From: Photobacterium kagoshimensis
Lineage (GTDB): Bacteria > Pseudomonadota > Gammaproteobacteria > Enterobacterales > Vibrionaceae
Length of the DNA stretch: 64,000 nt
Reading direction: 5' to 3'
NCBI RefSeq assembly: GCF_050337045.1
Contig: NZ_JAKJSO010000010.1
Location: 403,325-467,324, forward strand
The notes beneath the pieces were generated by a model. The model was given only the letters and a program-made list of their open reading frames with translations. It searched no databases and had not been told where the DNA came from. Shown in pieces: positions 37,220-46,179 of the stretch (positions are counted from its first letter, which is position 1; each line of letters starts with the position of its first letter). A program made the position numbers and the translations under genes.

Positions 37220-38151
37220 ATACCAAAACATTGGGCTACGCAACCATGATCGTGTCAGCGGCACTCATGGGCTGTGTTGGGCTTTTTGCAAGAAACATAA
37301 ATACCAGCGGTGATGTTATCGCTTTCACTCGTATGGCAGTGGGAGCAATCTGTATTTTTGCTCTCATGTATCATCAAGGTAAAACACACCTTATAAAATC
37401 CACTAAGCTATCACCCACGGTTATTCTTAGTGGTGCATGTTTGGGGCTATGTTTAGCTGCTTATGTCTCCTCAACGCAATACACAACACTGGCTAATGCC
37501 GTATTTCTTATCTACACAGGTCCAGTCTTCTCTACCATCTTAGCGGCTGTTTTTCTTAAAGAAAAAATATCAGCACTCACCGCAAGTTTACTCACTGCGG
37601 TATTTATCGGGTGTTTGTTCATTATTGGCATCATTAGTTACGACGCAACCAGCGGTTTAACTATGTCACTGTCTTTTTCTAAAGAGACCTTTATTGGCGA
37701 TATGCTAGGGTTAGCATCTGGTTTTGGTTACGGTTTGTACCTGTTCTTTAGCCGCTACCGCACCGATGTCAGTTCAGATTCTCGTTCCTTCTTCAACTTT
37801 ACTTCTGGCGCACTTGCTATCGCTATTTGCTTCATGATCAAGCCACCATCACTCGCTGAAATGGACGCATCTTCGTGGGTATGGTTACTGGCGATGGGCT
37901 TCTTTATTGGCTTTGGTGCCCTCACCCTGCTTACCATTGCCGCCAAGCACTTAAAGGCTGCAGAATTGGCTTGTGTGTCTTACCTTGAAACCGTCGTTGG
38001 CGCAGGCATTGGTATTGCCATGTTTGGTGAATCACTCACCATGCTACAAACCGTCGGTGGCATCTTGGTGATTGGTGGTGGTATGGGTGAAATTGTCATA
38101 AGCATGGCGAAAAAACATGCTTCAATGAAAAACGCGCAAGCTAACGGCTAA
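37216..38151 (+). CDS. EamA/DMT-family transporter
   Basis: A 311-residue inner-membrane protein with ten predicted helices as two EamA repeats; the ends of the repeats are visible in AVFLIYTGPVFSTILAAVFL and AAELACVSYLETVVGAGIGI. DMT members export amino acids, metabolites or toxic intermediates. It sits between a 50-residue membrane peptide (4-base overlap) and an SSF symporter (11-base gap). The operon context with an amidinotransferase suggests a guanidino compound or amino acid as solute, but this is inference. Confidence 0.8.
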   Translation: MNTKTLGYATMIVSAALMGCVGLFARNINTSGDVIAFTRMAVGAICIFALMYHQGKTHLIKSTKLSPTVILSGACLGLCLAAYVSSTQYTTLANAVFLIYTGPVFSTILAAVFLKEKISALTASLLTAVFIGCLFIIGIISYDATSGLTMSLSFSKETFIGDMLGLASGFGYGLYLFFSRYRTDVSSDSRSFFNFTSGALAIAICFMIKPPSLAEMDASSWVWLLAMGFFIGFGALTLLTIAAKHLKAAELACVSYLETVVGAGIGIAMFGESLTMLQTVGGILVIGGGMGEIVISMAKKHASMKNAQANG

Positions 38152-38162
38152 GGATAACAACT

Positions 38163-39623
38163 ATGATCACCTCATTTAATTGGGTACTGCTCTTGGTGAC
38201 GGTGATCATCATGGTTGGACTCGCACTGTTTAGTAACCGCATCATGAAAACACGTAAAGGCGAAGGTGGCTTTTTATTGGCCGCCAACTGCCTCGGCCCT
38301 TTCATAGGTGCAGCAACTATTGTCGCAACAGGCTTTTCAGGTTGGGGCTTTATGGGCTCCCCTGGTGTTGCCTACAAATACGGTGCTATTGAATTATTAG
38401 GTAACTTTTTCTTCGCGCCAGCCATGGTGTTTGCTGTACTGTTCTGTGCCCGTTTTCTTCACCAGAAAGCGCAAACTATGGGCAGTTTAACCATACCTGA
38501 ATATATCGCACGTAGTCATCAAGGGCCTGACTCTGTAAAGCGCCTGACGCAAGCTTTCGCTGCTGGTATCACAATACTGCTACTGATGGTCTTTCTAGTC
38601 GGACAAATTAAAGCTTTGGGCTTACTGGCAGGTCAGTGGTTAGGGATAGATAACCAAAGTGCTTCACTCTTGATGGTTGGCATCATCATTCTTTACACCT
38701 CTATTGGCGGACTTGCTGCTGTCGCTTTTACTGATGCCTTCATGGTCGTAGGCATGTGTGTCTCTGCGTTGATTATTGTTGTAACCATTTTTGCTGACTT
38801 ATCGCCCAGTGAAATTATTACCGGTTTAAATGCGATAGACCCGCACCTTTTAGCGCCAGACGATTCAGGGCCTTATGGTTCCACCCCATGGCATGTCTTT
38901 ATGGTTTTACCCTACGCTTTCATTTATAGCGCCACCCTTCCCTATATGTCCGTCCGCTTTATGGCATTAGCCAAAACAACCAAGTTACACCATGTTGCCG
39001 CCTACATGACACCAATTGCTTGCTTGCTCAGCCTTGTTCCACTGGCAGGTTTATATACGCGGTTAAAAGTCCCAGGGTTAGAAAACCCCGATCAAGCCAT
39101 GCCCGTTTTCCTTGCTCAGTTCCTATCACCTGCCGTTTCATCTGTTGTGACGCTCTTTATATTATTTGCCATGAAATCCACGGCAAACTCGGTACTTCAT
39201 GCAATTGCAGGGTCTGTCTCGCATGATTTGCGCCAAGCTATTTGGCCTCAATGTCGCTTGTCAGATAAAGCGTTGCTAATACTCAATCGGTCTTCAGTGT
39301 GGGCGTTAGGCGCGGTAGGTTTTTTTGCTATGGTTTATGCCCCACCATTTATGTTGTCGATGCTCGCAATTTTAGGCTCAGGTACTCTAATGGCTGCACT
39401 GGTCGCACCAACTTTATTAGCTCACTTCATTCCCGCTAATATTTACGCAGCGCTATCTTCAATAATTGTAGGTTTTATCACTGGCTTAATTTTCTTTTTA
39501 CAATTTGATTTAGGTTGGGTTGAAGCCCCACTTTATTCATCGGCTCTTGCCTGCACAACTTACTGGGTAGTAGCAAAAGCATGTAGTTATCAAAATGAAA
39601 CAATATCAATCTCTAGCCATTAA
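38163..39623 (+). CDS. Sodium:solute symporter (SSF family)
   Basis: A 486-residue symporter with about 13 hydrophobic segments. Typical SSF marks are GFSGWGFMGSPGVAYKYG in the first repeat, TIPEYIARS, and ILYTSIGGLAAVAFTDAFMV, the conserved helix with sodium-site residues. The family takes up proline, pantothenate, choline-like and other solutes; which one here is unknown. It is the third gene of the operon starting at 37067 and is closed by a strong terminator. Confidence 0.84.
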   Translation: MITSFNWVLLLVTVIIMVGLALFSNRIMKTRKGEGGFLLAANCLGPFIGAATIVATGFSGWGFMGSPGVAYKYGAIELLGNFFFAPAMVFAVLFCARFLHQKAQTMGSLTIPEYIARSHQGPDSVKRLTQAFAAGITILLLMVFLVGQIKALGLLAGQWLGIDNQSASLLMVGIIILYTSIGGLAAVAFTDAFMVVGMCVSALIIVVTIFADLSPSEIITGLNAIDPHLLAPDDSGPYGSTPWHVFMVLPYAFIYSATLPYMSVRFMALAKTTKLHHVAAYMTPIACLLSLVPLAGLYTRLKVPGLENPDQAMPVFLAQFLSPAVSSVVTLFILFAMKSTANSVLHAIAGSVSHDLRQAIWPQCRLSDKALLILNRSSVWALGAVGFFAMVYAPPFMLSMLAILGSGTLMAALVAPTLLAHFIPANIYAALSSIIVGFITGLIFFLQFDLGWVEAPLYSSALACTTYWVVAKACSYQNETISISSH

Positions 39624-39650
39624 TTAATGGTTGTAATATCACCAAAATAA

Positions 39651-39677
39651 AACGCTATCATTTCGATAGCGTTTTTT
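39651..39677. terminator. Bidirectional terminator after the SSF symporter
   Basis: Arms AACGCTATC and GATAGCGTT with a short loop are followed by a T run; the AraC gene converges from the other side. Confidence 0.86.
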
Positions 39678-39711
39678 ATTATTTATAGCCTTTAATCAAA
39701 TACTCAACTCG

Positions 39712-40629
39712 TCATTCAACTGTTGCTTCTGCGAACTGTTTTTGCAATTGCCCTTCGACTGCACGACTACTTTCTATATCTTTTCGCATATCGACATGAT
39801 TAGAGCGATATTGTCTTGGCGTCATCTGCAATAAACTTTTAAATTTAGAATTAAAATTAGATAGCGATGAAAAACCGACTTCTGATCCTATACGTGCAAT
39901 TGTCCAGTCAGTAGAAACTAAATAACGAGCGGCTTGGCGAACACGCTGCTCGATTAAATATTGTCGAAAGGTAATACCTAAATTTGCATGGAAAAAGCGC
40001 GAAAAGGTACTGTCTGCCATATGCAGCTTTTCAGCCAATACAGTCACCGATATTGATTCAGCTAAATTTTCAGCGATATAGTCTTGCACCATTTGCACAC
40101 GACTTTCTGTTCGTTTGATATTACTGACCTCAAATGAGTTATCAATTAAATAGCGCCGAGGTGAAAGTTGCGATAGATTTTCTAATAGACTAAGTAAGCT
40201 CAACACCTGTGAGAACTCAAATGTATTCTCCATATTGTTAAGTAATGCATGAATTTCATTATTCTGACACCCTTCGAATAATAAGCCCCTTCGAGACTCA
40301 TCAAGCATATTTTTGATCGTTTTAAACTGTACGCTATCAACAAACGTCTGACCAAGTGCATTTAAGCGAAAATGCAGTACGTCACAATCTGTTGAGCCCG
40401 CTTTATGGGTGCTATCTAACGTTAATCTAAAGGGATTAAATGGCGCCAAAAGCACTAATTGACAAGCCCTTAAACGATAGTGAGTATTCGCTAAATGCAG
40501 CGTACAGCCAGAGGTTTTCGGCCGGATAAGTATGTAGTCTGCGCCAAAAATCATATGTTCCGTTTCTTCTACTTTTTGTAAATCAAACATCAGGAACTTT
40601 GGCGTATTTGCGATAACACGTTGACACAT
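39712..40629 (-). CDS. AraC-family transcriptional regulator
   Basis: A 305-residue regulator with an N-terminal cupin-like sensor region and a C-terminal AraC domain: SISVTVLAEKLHMADSTFSR then FFHANLGITF, and IARIGSEVGFSSLSNFNSKF then KSLLQMTPRQYR. It lies between the transporter operon and the amidinotransferase gene. Direct repeats of TCGGCAT 21 bp apart lie in the intergenic region on the amidinotransferase side, a spacing typical of AraC binding sites, so it probably controls that gene and perhaps the transporters. The effector is unknown. Confidence 0.84.
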   Translation of the reverse strand: MCQRVIANTPKFLMFDLQKVEETEHMIFGADYILIRPKTSGCTLHLANTHYRLRACQLVLLAPFNPFRLTLDSTHKAGSTDCDVLHFRLNALGQTFVDSVQFKTIKNMLDESRRGLLFEGCQNNEIHALLNNMENTFEFSQVLSLLSLLENLSQLSPRRYLIDNSFEVSNIKRTESRVQMVQDYIAENLAESISVTVLAEKLHMADSTFSRFFHANLGITFRQYLIEQRVRQAARYLVSTDWTIARIGSEVGFSSLSNFNSKFKSLLQMTPRQYRSNHVDMRKDIESSRAVEGQLQKQFAEATVE

Positions 40630-41142
40630 GTTCGTACCTCCTCGTTGTACTCTTCATATTTACTCAATAGATAAATAAACACCAAGACATCGAAACAAGA
40701 AATGTGATATTCAACCAAATTATCTGCACCTTGTGATAGATGAGATAATATTTATAAATAATTATTGGAGTAATATTTTGCTCAACAAGGAATTCTTAGT
40801 GTTTTCGCCAACTCATAGCTTTAACAAAAAAGGCACATCGTCAACATGTGATTTTTTGTAGTTAGAAGCACCAATATGAATTGTGCATTTAAAGTTGTAA
40901 TTAAAACTATCGATATATCGGCATAAAAACGTCATTCTTCGGCATCAATTGACTATTATAAGCCCCCGTTTCGCGAGATATTAATGTCATTGAAGAGCAA
41001 CACTAAATAGCTCATCAACCTAAAAGCTTCACCTAATTGAATACCTTACGGCTTATTTGTTTTATTGATTTCGCTCGGCCTAAAGGACTATTTATCAGCA
41101 ATCAAAATATAATTTAATTATTATGTTATTGGAGATTTTGCA
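40630..41142. other. Regulatory intergenic region upstream of the amidinotransferase
   Basis: About 510 AT-rich bases without a gene. It carries the TCGGCAT direct repeats at 40918-40945 and a possible -35 element TTGACT at about 40949. The rest shows nothing further. Confidence 0.5.
40918..40945 (+). promoter_or_regulatory. Direct repeats, putative AraC regulator site
   Basis: TCGGCAT occurs at 40918-40924 and again at 40939-40945, exactly 21 bp apart on one face of the helix, just upstream of a TTGACT -35-like element. ATATCGGCA, the extended first half, also occurs at 36879 upstream of the transporter operon. Confidence 0.55.
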
Positions 41143-42375
41143 ATGAGTGTTTCCAACGATCTATATCCAAATGCCTCTCAACCTCTAGAAAGAAAAGATT
41201 CTGGTGTACCTTATGTTCGCCAAGGCCTTCACGTTGAATCTTACAATGACTTCGATCCACTTCGTCACGTTATTGTAGGTATTGCGGATAACCAACATAT
41301 TCCAGAAGCTTGCCCAGCAAGTAATGAAAAAATCCCAGCTGATTCGCCAATGCGTGGCAGTAAAGCGGGCCGTCGTACTCAAGAATCTATCGACCGTGCG
41401 AATGAATGCCTAAATGGCTTCGCGAAAATATTAGAGACTCGCGGTATAACCGTTGACCGCCCAGGTGCTGTTGACTGGCACGAACGCATTACTACTCCTG
41501 ATTTCTCTATCAGCTCAGGCTTTGGTGTTATGCCGCCTCGTGATTGCCTATTAACTATGGGTAAAAGCATTCTGATGGCGCCAATGAGCTTCCGTAGCCG
41601 TTACTTCGAATATCTAGCATACGTTGATCTACTACGTGAATACTTCGAATCAGACAACGAATGTATGATTGAGCAAGCACCACGTCCTCGCCTATCTGAC
41701 GATAGCTTCCGTATGGACTATGTTGCTGCTTACGAATACCTTTCTGACGAAGAAACCATGGAGCGTTCACTACGTAAAGAATACAGCACTAAAGAAACAG
41801 ATATCCTGTTTGATGCGGCTGACGTCATGCGTTTAGGTAAAGATATCTTCGTTCAACACGGCTTAACCACTAACCTTGCTGGTATCCGTTGGATTAAACG
41901 TAAATATGAAGCTCAAGGCTACCGTGTTCACACACTAAGCTTTGAAGATAACCACCCTATCCATATTGATGCAACTTTCTGTCCGCTACGTCCAGGGCTG
42001 ATGCTGCTAAACCCTAACCGTCCGTTATTCAAAGGCCAACGCGAAATCTTTGAGAAAAATGATTGGGAAATCGTTGAAGCAGTTAGTCCTGCATGGGACA
42101 ACCCACCACCGCTATGTTACTCAAGCACATGGTTATCAATGAACACCTTAATTCTTGACCATAAAACTGTGTGTGTGGAAGCGTCTGAAACAGGACAAAT
42201 GGAACAATTTGATAAGCTTGGCTTTGAAGTTATTCCTGTTGACCTACGTGATGCTTACGCGTTTGGCGGCGGTCTACACTGTGCAACAGCCGATGTATGG
42301 CGTGAAGGTACATGTGAAGATTACTTCGCTAACCAATTCACTGGCGCTCATAGTATTGAGCACTGGGAATACTAG
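41143..42375 (+). CDS. Arginine:glycine amidinotransferase-family enzyme
   Basis: A 410-residue enzyme of the AGAT/StrB1/AmtA family. The catalytic residues can be placed: Asp in FDAADVMRLGKDIF (about 224-227), His274 in HPIHIDATF and the nucleophile Cys380 in GGGLHCATADV. Similarity to vertebrate AGAT is extensive in NLAGIRWIKR and SSTWLSMNTLILD. The family moves the amidino group of arginine to an amine: glycine (guanidinoacetate), scyllo-inosamine, lysine or others. The acceptor here cannot be read. GGAG lies 10 bases before the ATG. It has its own promoter region with AraC-type repeats and a UUCG terminator. Such genes are uncommon in Vibrionaceae to my knowledge. Confidence 0.86.
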   Translation: MSVSNDLYPNASQPLERKDSGVPYVRQGLHVESYNDFDPLRHVIVGIADNQHIPEACPASNEKIPADSPMRGSKAGRRTQESIDRANECLNGFAKILETRGITVDRPGAVDWHERITTPDFSISSGFGVMPPRDCLLTMGKSILMAPMSFRSRYFEYLAYVDLLREYFESDNECMIEQAPRPRLSDDSFRMDYVAAYEYLSDEETMERSLRKEYSTKETDILFDAADVMRLGKDIFVQHGLTTNLAGIRWIKRKYEAQGYRVHTLSFEDNHPIHIDATFCPLRPGLMLLNPNRPLFKGQREIFEKNDWEIVEAVSPAWDNPPPLCYSSTWLSMNTLILDHKTVCVEASETGQMEQFDKLGFEVIPVDLRDAYAFGGGLHCATADVWREGTCEDYFANQFTGAHSIEHWEY

Positions 42376-42404
42376 TCGTCATTTACTAGTTAAAACGTGG
42401 TGTT

Positions 42405-42430
42405 AATGGCTTCTTCGGAAGCCATTTTTT
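42405..42430 (+). terminator. Terminator of the amidinotransferase gene
   Basis: Perfect arms AATGGCTTC and GAAGCCATT with a TTCG tetraloop followed by a T run, 30 bases after the stop. Confidence 0.9.
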
Positions 42431-42463
42431 ATTGGTCGAAGGGGTATATTCAGTGTAACGCAG

Positions 42464-43372
42464 CTAATCCATCACCAACATAGCCGCACCAAAGACACCA
42501 GCACTATCGCCTAAAGTGGGCTTAACAATACGTGTAGCGAGTGTCGGGTTAAATAAATGCGGTAATATCGCCGTTTCTGCCTTTTCGTACAAATAATCAA
42601 TATTACCCACGCCGCCACCAATCACTATCACCTCAGGATCCAGCACATTGATAATGGATGCGACCGCTAAACCAAACTGCTCGACTAACCTGTTTAAGGT
42701 TTGCAATCCAGCAGGTTCTTGCTGTTTCGCGCGTGTAACGATTTCAGGTAGACGACACGCTGTCCCTGAGAGTTGATGATAATACGCTTCTAGCCTCGGC
42801 CCTGATAACACGGTTTCAACACACCCTCGCTTACCGCAGTAACAAGCCTCCCCCTGCGGGTCTAATACATTGTGCCCCCACTCACCTGCAATGCCATGAC
42901 ACCCTTGTAATACTTTGCCATTAACCACAACCCCCGCGCCAACACCTGTGCCCATAATAATCCCAAACACAAGTTCCGCCTGTGGATTGATGGTCTGCAC
43001 AACGCCTAACCGTGATTCCGCCAGCGCAAAGCAATTCGCATCGTTAGCCAGTACCACAGTTACATTAAGTAATTGCTGTAAATCGGCATCTAACGGCTGG
43101 CCATTGAGCTCGGTAGAATTACAGTTTTTCATCACCTGCGTATTCGGATCTAACGTCCCAGGGGTTCCAAAGCCAATTTTGTCAGGATAACTGCCAATGC
43201 TATCGGCACATCGCAAAACAAGGCGCTGAATTTGCGACAAAATATGTTGATAACCTTGCTCCCGCTCTGTGGCTATCCGCTCTCTTAACACACATTTTCC
43301 TGTGACTTTATCGAGGACAGCACACTCTATTTTAGTACCACCAAGATCGATACCCCAGTTGAATTTCTCCAT
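42464..43372 (-). CDS. ROK-family sugar kinase
   Basis: A 302-residue ROK kinase. The ATP-binding start is WGIDLGGTKIE, the catalytic Asp is in LANDANCFAL, the glycine-rich GIIMGTGVGAGVVVNG follows, and the ROK zinc site is visible as GEWGHN with CYCGKRGCVE. It probably phosphorylates glucose, fructose or N-acetylglucosamine; the sequence resembles the Mak/NagK group. The ATG at 43372 is chosen because it gives the standard N-terminus with GGTGG upstream; the frame reaches 43426. Single gene. Confidence 0.84.
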   Translation of the reverse strand: MEKFNWGIDLGGTKIECAVLDKVTGKCVLRERIATEREQGYQHILSQIQRLVLRCADSIGSYPDKIGFGTPGTLDPNTQVMKNCNSTELNGQPLDADLQQLLNVTVVLANDANCFALAESRLGVVQTINPQAELVFGIIMGTGVGAGVVVNGKVLQGCHGIAGEWGHNVLDPQGEACYCGKRGCVETVLSGPRLEAYYHQLSGTACRLPEIVTRAKQQEPAGLQTLNRLVEQFGLAVASIINVLDPEVIVIGGGVGNIDYLYEKAETAILPHLFNPTLATRIVKPTLGDSAGVFGAAMLVMD

Positions 43373-43650
43373 ACTATCGCCACCATCTATAACGCTATAG
43401 TTCACTGATTTACATAGCATAAGCAACTACGAACAATAAACGAAAAGGGGCGATGAAAATCGTGAACTGACGAATAAACTAAGCAGGCTATTACACCTAA
43501 AAAGACACGTGCATACGCTAAAAAAGACAAGAAGTCGCAGTTAGACAAATATCAACCATAATTAGGGATACAACGCGATGCGATAACCTCTATCTCCACA
43601 ATCGGGTTTTCGCCATAGTGTTTAACTGTCTGCAATAAAGGGGCAATGTT

Positions 43651-43863
43651 ATGTTTCTGAAAGAAATGCGTAGTGGGGATTTAGTCGATGTGGTTGATAT
43701 GTCGTCACTGGTCAATCCATTTACCCAGCACGTTACTGTGCAATATCAATCAGGAGAAGATCTCGCAGATCCTGTGGCGATTGATAAACAGCAACTGGCA
43801 TTTCCTTCTGGTGAAGATCTGCCAGAGTGCTGGATAAATGGGTACTACCGTATGAAGCCATAA
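43651..43863 (+). CDS. Small conserved-looking hypothetical protein
   Basis: A 70-residue acidic soluble protein preceded by AAGGGG 7 bases before the ATG. It contains two similar SGEDL segments (QSGEDLADP and PSGEDLPEC). No family recognised. A hairpin follows at 43867-43892. It lies between the ROK kinase and pqiC genes and looks like an independent unit. Confidence 0.55.
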   Translation: MFLKEMRSGDLVDVVDMSSLVNPFTQHVTVQYQSGEDLADPVAIDKQQLAFPSGEDLPECWINGYYRMKP

Positions 43864-43866
43864 CCC

Positions 43867-43892
43867 GTTATTTGCTGCGTACGAGCAAATAA
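43867..43892. terminator. Hairpin after the small hypothetical gene
   Basis: Arms GTTATTTGCT and AGCAAATAAC are perfect complements around six bases. No T run follows, so termination is uncertain; it lies between convergent genes. Confidence 0.55.
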
Positions 43893-43933
43893 CTCGAGCT
43901 TGGCTTCAAGCTTATACCTATACGAAATAGGTG

Positions 43934-44530
43934 CTATTTGGCCATTAACCGTTGAGCAATCTGTGTTGTTAACTGATCAACACCTTGTGACAGTGCACTG
44001 ACTTGTGCATCGTAACCAGATTGCGCCAACGGCACCTGCAGTTGGAACGGGTAAACACCTTGCAATTTACCCTCTTTATCTATCACTAAGTACTCACCAC
44101 TGAGCGCGGCATTGCCGGTATAACGTCCATTAAACTGGGTAAATTTAACTTGTAACTTGGCTTGCCCTGCCGACGACATGGCAGGGGTTAATTCACTGGG
44201 CCAATAACGTTTTTGTTTAGCCCGCAAGTCCGCAGTAATGCGTCGAGTGAGCTGCTGAGCAATACTGTCTGCCCAAGTATTTTGCTGAGCTTGAACAATT
44301 TCCGTCTCACTCACTTGGTATACCAACCCCATTCCCGCTAAATGCGCCGCCATTTCGACAGGGCGCACCACCAGCAAAGCTTGGGATTGCCCAAGCGGAG
44401 TCGGATTCGCAGCCACCACAGAACTAGACGTGGGTGGCAATAAATAGGTAGCACGCGTCACTTCAGGCTGACTGCTGCACCCACTGAGCAAGGCGATCGC
44501 TGTCATTCCACCGACTAACCATGTTTTCAT
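43934..44530 (-). CDS. pqiC: PqiC lipoprotein
   Basis: A 198-residue lipoprotein with lipobox LLSGC at about residue 18 and the ABC-type transport auxiliary domain (ATYLLPP, LLVVRPVEMAAHLAGMGLVYQ). PqiC is an outer-membrane partner of PqiAB in lipid trafficking across the envelope. Its ATG shares one base with the stop codon of pqiB (TAATG). Confidence 0.85.
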   Translation of the reverse strand: MKTWLVGGMTAIALLSGCSSQPEVTRATYLLPPTSSSVVAANPTPLGQSQALLVVRPVEMAAHLAGMGLVYQVSETEIVQAQQNTWADSIAQQLTRRITADLRAKQKRYWPSELTPAMSSAGQAKLQVKFTQFNGRYTGNAALSGEYLVIDKEGKLQGVYPFQLQVPLAQSGYDAQVSALSQGVDQLTTQIAQRLMAK

Positions 44531-46179
44531 TATTCTTGTCCTTTTGCTACTGGAACAGGATCTTTCGCTTGTTCACTACTAAAGATTAACGCGTTTGGTT
44601 TTTCGTTCACTTGTCGTAGTACAGGTTCGAGCTCTGCTAATACATTCTCAAATCGCGCAATCGCTTGTTCTAAATTCTGATACGGTGCAGCATCTGGCCC
44701 AAAGCCATTCAGCGTCGTTTGGATCTCTTGCAAGCTCTTACGCACATCCGATGGGATCGCTTGTGTATCTTTTTGCTCAAGGATCTTATTGAGTGAATCC
44801 GCCACAGTTTGTGCTGAACGTAAGGTCTTTTGAGACGCAATTAAGCTGTTATTGAGTGAGCCTAATGTTTCTTCTAACGGTAGATCATTAAATTTATCCA
44901 ACAAGGTCGTGACTTGCTTTTGAATTTCAGCAAAGCCGCCCGCTTGGGTTGGGAAAATATCGTATTGTTCGTAATGCTTGATCGGGTATCTATCCGCATT
45001 TTCATACACTTCAGTATCAATAAACAAGGCCCCAGTTAAAAAGCTGCCTGTTTTCAACGTAGCGCGTAAGCCTTTATCAAATTCGTTAAATAAGCTCTTT
45101 TTTAGTGCCTGTAGATCGGCAGCACCAATATTTTTATAGACTCGGCCAAGCTCAATACGCACCAATACAGGGATCTGTTTAGTCGAAAAGCCTTGTTCTT
45201 TTGAGGGTAAATGCAATGGCACTTTCTTCACCGTACCAATGCGGATACCACGGTATTCAACAGGTGCACCAACATTTAACCCTCGCACAGATTCATCAAA
45301 CATCATCACGTATTCTAAGTACTGATCGAACACACGCTCTCTTACTTGCTTGAAATTACTGTACAACTTGAACCGTGCTTGTTGTTTAGTGACTTGCTCA
45401 CCAGGCTCTGCACCTTTAGGAACTCGGAAACTCACGCCACCGGTGATCAGAGACTCTACCGAGCCAATTTTCAAGTTAAAACCTTCCGCAGACATTTGTA
45501 AATCGACGCCAGAACTTAGCCAAAATTTAGTATGTTTACGGATCAAGCTATCGTATGGCTGGAAGATAAAAAGCTGATAATTCGCTTTTTTAGTTGCAGG
45601 ATCAAAGCTGACTTTTTCCACTCGCCCAACCGTGAACCCCTCATATAATACAGGATCGGTAATGCTTAACTTGCCCGCTTCACGGTGTGTTAATACTATG
45701 CGAAGCCCCTTTGCATCGGGCGGAGCAACGGGAGGCGTGTCCAGCACAGTGAAATCCAATTTTTCTTTTTCAGCCCGACCAGGTTGAAGTTCTAAATAAG
45801 CACCAGAGAGCAAAGTATCTAATCCTGAGATCCCCTCTTTGCCAATGCGCGGCTTCACCACCCAAAACAATGTATCTTCTTTCAACATACGAGCAGCATC
45901 TTTGTTCATCTGAGCCGTCGCAGTAATATAGGTGTAATCATCGCTTAGCTTAACGCCAGTGATCACCCCGACTTTTACATTCAAGGATTTTATTTCAGTT
46001 TTACCAACTTCGATCCCTTCTGCTGTTTTTAAGGTCAGGGTCACTGTCGGGCCTTTACTCCCGACAAACTGAATTAGCATCCAAATACCAATAGCAACAG
46101 CCACTAACGGCACCAACCATATGGTTGAAAACTGTTTCGTTTTTTGTACTTCAGCCTGCGCTGGCTTGTTATCACTCAT
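44530..46179 (-). CDS. pqiB: PqiB, MCE-domain membrane protein
   Basis: A 549-residue MCE protein with one N-terminal helix (TIWLVPLVAVAIGIWMLIQF) and three MCE domains starting near VTLTLKTAEGIEVGKTEIKS, RIVLTHREAGKLSI and YVMMFDESVRGLNVGAPVEY, then a helical C-terminus. PqiB hexamers form a needle-like tunnel for lipid transport between the membranes. The ATG at 46179 overlaps pqiA by 8 bases (stop at 46172). Confidence 0.9.
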   Translation of the reverse strand: MSDNKPAQAEVQKTKQFSTIWLVPLVAVAIGIWMLIQFVGSKGPTVTLTLKTAEGIEVGKTEIKSLNVKVGVITGVKLSDDYTYITATAQMNKDAARMLKEDTLFWVVKPRIGKEGISGLDTLLSGAYLELQPGRAEKEKLDFTVLDTPPVAPPDAKGLRIVLTHREAGKLSITDPVLYEGFTVGRVEKVSFDPATKKANYQLFIFQPYDSLIRKHTKFWLSSGVDLQMSAEGFNLKIGSVESLITGGVSFRVPKGAEPGEQVTKQQARFKLYSNFKQVRERVFDQYLEYVMMFDESVRGLNVGAPVEYRGIRIGTVKKVPLHLPSKEQGFSTKQIPVLVRIELGRVYKNIGAADLQALKKSLFNEFDKGLRATLKTGSFLTGALFIDTEVYENADRYPIKHYEQYDIFPTQAGGFAEIQKQVTTLLDKFNDLPLEETLGSLNNSLIASQKTLRSAQTVADSLNKILEQKDTQAIPSDVRKSLQEIQTTLNGFGPDAAPYQNLEQAIARFENVLAELEPVLRQVNEKPNALIFSSEQAKDPVPVAKGQE

